From Dictyocoela muelleri (lineage: Eukaryota; Microsporidia): DNA of 18,783 nt. The translations under genes were made by a program, and so were the position numbers. The DNA is taken from positions 1-18,783 of the forward strand of contig SDVU01000164.1 in the NCBI GenBank assembly GCA_016256075.1. Direction: 5' to 3'. The notes under the pieces were generated by a model that worked only from the letters and a program-made list of their open reading frames with translations, ran no database searches and was not told the origin of the DNA. This document shows, piece by piece, positions 17,386 through 18,783 of this stretch (position 1 is the first letter of the stretch; every line of letters starts with the position of its first letter).

Positions 17386-17397
17386 GACAATTATATT
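17386..17397. repeat. Left target-site duplication of SINE copy C
   Basis: GACAATTATATT here recurs exactly at 17857-17868. The hAT reading frame passes from the left flank into sequence after the right copy, so the 12 bp were single before insertion. Confidence 0.85.
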
Positions 17398-17856
17398 TAG
17401 AGACAGATATATCAGGGGTTAACACGTTGTAATTATAAATTTAAGTATATCGGTCCGAATCCCGCCGGCTTCACACTTTAATAAATAATGAGGAAATGAC
17501 ATTATTCGATCATAACTATATAATTATAGTGGAATATACAGTTGTTCCAGTGTGGTATAGCTGATTAATACTTGTTCTAATATGAAAAAGAATCAGAAAA
17601 GATTTATTTATTTGTTGAGATGAGAGCGGCGACGCATCTCGTAAAAAGTAGTAATTAAAATATATGAAAAATCACTAATTACCTGTATCATGCCGAGTAA
17701 TTGATGAAACGAAATCACGTATACAGCTAGGCTAAAGGTAGCTTAGGAAGTAACGTATTATTGGAAGACCAAGAACCAAAGGTCATAAGACTATGGTTGG
17801 AGACAACTCTCCGGGTTAACAGCTATGGATGTTGTCAGCATGTAATATAATATATA
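17398..17856 (+). mobile_element. tRNA-derived SINE, copy C, with 12-bp target-site duplication
   Basis: The tRNA-like head reads ATATATCAGGGGTTAACACG, a slightly decayed A box. A well kept B box, GGTCCGAATCCCGCC, lies at about 17451-17465. The body matches copies A and B (TTTAATAAATAATGAGG, GTTCCAGTGTGGTATAGCTG, CGGCGACGCATCTCGT, GTATACAGCTAGG, GAAGACCAAGAACCAAAGG) and ends GGATGTTGTCAGCATGTAAT. Flanking 12-bp duplications show target-primed retroposition into the hAT transposase gene. Length is about 459 bp. There is no poly(A) tail; the 3' end is a short TA-rich run. The partner reverse transcriptase (a LINE) is not in the window. Confidence 0.88.
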
Positions 17857-17868
17857 GACAATTATATT
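17857..17868. repeat. Right target-site duplication of SINE copy C
   Basis: Exact copy of 17386-17397, directly after the TA-rich SINE tail. Confidence 0.85.
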
Positions 17869-18101
17869 GATAAAAAATTGAAAGAAGCTGATTTATTAAA
17901 ATATTTACAGATAAAAACATCAATATAACAAACAAATTGGCATTTTTAATTTGCACGTCTACGACAATATCGATAGAAAGAAGCTTTTCAATATTAAAGA
18001 AAATATTAACAACAGAAAGGCATTTTAACGACTTTCAATTCGTTAATATGCAATTCTTTATTATAATAGTCAATAAAGACATCTATTATATTTTTTTTCG
18101 G

Positions 18102-18233
18102 AAGGCTGTAATACCGACCACTAATAAGGTCGGGTTCATTGACTTATAAATATTAATAAAAAGATCAAAAATTTATATTAATTTTAATTAGCAATAATTC
18201 AATACCTTTAGTGGTGGTCGGTTTTACAGCTTA
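18102..18233. repeat. Short inverted repeat, about 130 bp (mini-MITE candidate)
   Basis: The left arm AAGGCTGTAATACCGACCAC (from 18102) is mirrored on the right by GTGGTGGTCGGTTTTACAGC (18211-18230), and the similarity extends through AAGGT/ACCTT. The loop of about 75 bp holds a smaller AT palindrome. The left arm overlaps the last codons of the hAT frame. It could be a tiny separate MITE or part of the hAT 3' region. Confidence 0.6.
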
Positions 18234-18556
18234 AGCCTATTTTTTTATATAAAATAACATATTATTATATTTTTAATAATCAAAATATTCAAATTTTATT
18301 TGTATTTAATATTTTAACAAAAAAAATAACAATATAAAACTGAACTAAAATAAAATATCTTATCTGTTTAAGCAAGTATATCGTTTAAATATATTTTTTA
18401 TTTATTAATTATTACGGTTTTCTAGAAAATGCATATTTTTGCATATTTTATAATTTTTTGTGCATATTTTTAGTTGTCCTACTTATTAGTTTGCAGTAAA
18501 TTAATTGTTTTTTAGAGAGAATTTTATTACTTGGCGTATTACTTTTTTAGGTATAT
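18234..18556. other. AT-rich stretch with TGCATATTTT repeats
   Basis: No gene is seen. TGCATATTTT-like motifs occur three times at about 18429-18472, possibly as the subterminal repeats of the hAT element. The remainder is plain AT-rich sequence. Confidence 0.4.
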
Positions 18557-18614
18557 GGGGAAATTGGCTGTTTTGGGGCTAATTCGCTGTTTTTGGGCAA
18601 ATTGGCTGTTTTTG
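18557..18614. repeat. Three tandem ~20-bp units (AAATTGGCTGTTTTTGGG-type)
   Basis: Units begin at 18557, 18575 and 18595 and read about GGGGAAATTGGCTGTTTT, GGGGCTAATTCGCTGTTTTT and GGGCAAATTGGCTGTTTTTG. They are G-rich against an AT background, like other iterated element ends here. No inverted partner is seen before the window ends. Confidence 0.65.
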
Positions 18615-18644
18615 AAAATTTGAAAAGATGAAATAAAAAAATTA

Positions 18645-18783
18645 AAAATTAAAGAAGTTTAATAAAATTATAAGCTCATTTGATCTTGTGGTTTTAGGGA
18701 CCTTATAATTCTTGTGGATGTATAAGGTCCCTAAAACCACAAGATCAAATGAGCTTATAATTTTATTAAACTTCTTAAATTTT
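18645..18783. repeat. Near-perfect palindrome with 63-bp arms at the window end
   Basis: The arm at 18652-18707 is perfectly complementary to 18721-18776 (56 of 56), separated by a 13-base spacer (ATTCTTGTGGATG). Outward pairing continues to the last base of the window with one mismatch, giving arms of 63. It may be a recent foldback element, or a snap-back assembly or sequencing artefact at a contig end. Confidence 0.9.

Larger units (their letters stand above)
16254..18149 (+). pseudogene. Broken hAT-family transposase, split by a SINE
   Basis: It would bind hAT ends and cut with an RNase H-like DDE core. Blocks in order are: a BED-type zinc finger, ICKACKIKFHLK (about 16340) followed in another frame by QHLTTKTH, giving C-x2-C and H-x4-H; LLIADEAQINGNKFLNIIIT (about 16681, carrying an Asp); ATCFMHILHNCGNKIR (about 16944, the hAT C-x2-H block); IFTRWETWLGSIFYYAENF (about 17101, the hAT TRW block); and the C-terminal dimerisation block STTISIERSFSILKKILTTE (about 17960). 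There is an in-frame TGA 24 codons after the ATG and a TAG at 16387, plus several frame changes. SINE copy C separates the dimerisation domain. Open parts are 16564-16815, 16941-17129 and 17937-18149. Confidence 0.85.
16008..18480 (+). mobile_element. hAT DNA transposon remnant, ends uncertain
   Basis: It is defined by the broken hAT transposase at 16254-18149. Candidate subterminal motifs are TGCATAT copies near 16007 and 16045 on the left and three within 18428-18471 on the right; hAT elements commonly carry such iterated subterminal sites. A terminal inverted repeat pair and an 8-bp target duplication were not found, so the limits are estimates. SINE copy C is inserted in the 3' half. Confidence 0.55.

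Noticed and set aside
17690-17730. A hammerhead-ribozyme-like core (TTGATGAAACGAAATC) in SINE copy C
   Set aside because: The matching positions in copies A and B (TTGATAAAAC) do not keep the core, and no supporting stems are visible.

Overview
The window is very AT-rich (roughly three quarters or more A+T by eye). It holds one intact host gene set in a bed of decayed transposable elements. The gene is RCL1, a eukaryotic pre-rRNA processing factor. It is intronless, starts directly after a CCCC run, and carries an Asn-rich insertion. The elements are Ty3/gypsy, Merlin, pogo, MULE-like, hAT, many foldback/MITE elements and a tRNA-derived SINE. Together these suggest a TE-rich microsporidian nuclear genome. 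The assignment is inferred from gene style and element mix, not from a species marker.

Layout. Positions 1-3060 hold a strongly decayed Ty3/gypsy-type pol fossil on the + strand, split by a terminal-inverted-repeat (TIR) element (868-1562) that lies between two ~160-bp copies of the same host sequence. Positions 3260-3376 are a small Merlin-like scrap on the - strand, and 3379-3934 a MITE with hairpin ends. Positions 3935-8147 hold a second, less decayed Ty3/gypsy fossil on the - strand (gag, protease, RT, RNase H, start of integrase). It is invaded by a MULE-like element carrying a FLYWCH remnant (4266-4907) and by a foldback element whose arms contain tRNA-like sequence (5683-6445). A Merlin transposon (8181-8969) follows, then a foldback element (8975-9610) and then a second copy of the Merlin tail (9611-9774), again a ~160-bp direct duplication.

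RCL1 occupies 10284-11609 on the + strand. To its right lie SINE copy A (11830-12287), a SINE fragment (12913-13130), a short 16-bp tandem array, and a nest: a pogo-type transposon (coding remnant to 15813, probable right end 16004) interrupted by a MITE (13433-14288) that is itself interrupted by SINE copy B (13730-14184). A hAT transposon remnant (about 16008-18150) carries SINE copy C (17398-17856) inside a clean 12-bp target-site duplication. The window closes with short inverted repeats, a 20-bp tandem array, and an almost perfect palindrome with 63-bp arms running to the last base.

The most interesting observations are three. First, two unrelated insertions are each flanked by direct duplications of about 160 bp, far longer than ordinary target-site duplications. 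Second, there is a ~455-bp tRNA-headed SINE family with three nearly full copies. Third, a recurring architecture of hairpin-capped TIRs and tRNA-like foldback arms appears. Only RCL1 looks functional; every transposase or pol frame seen here is broken.
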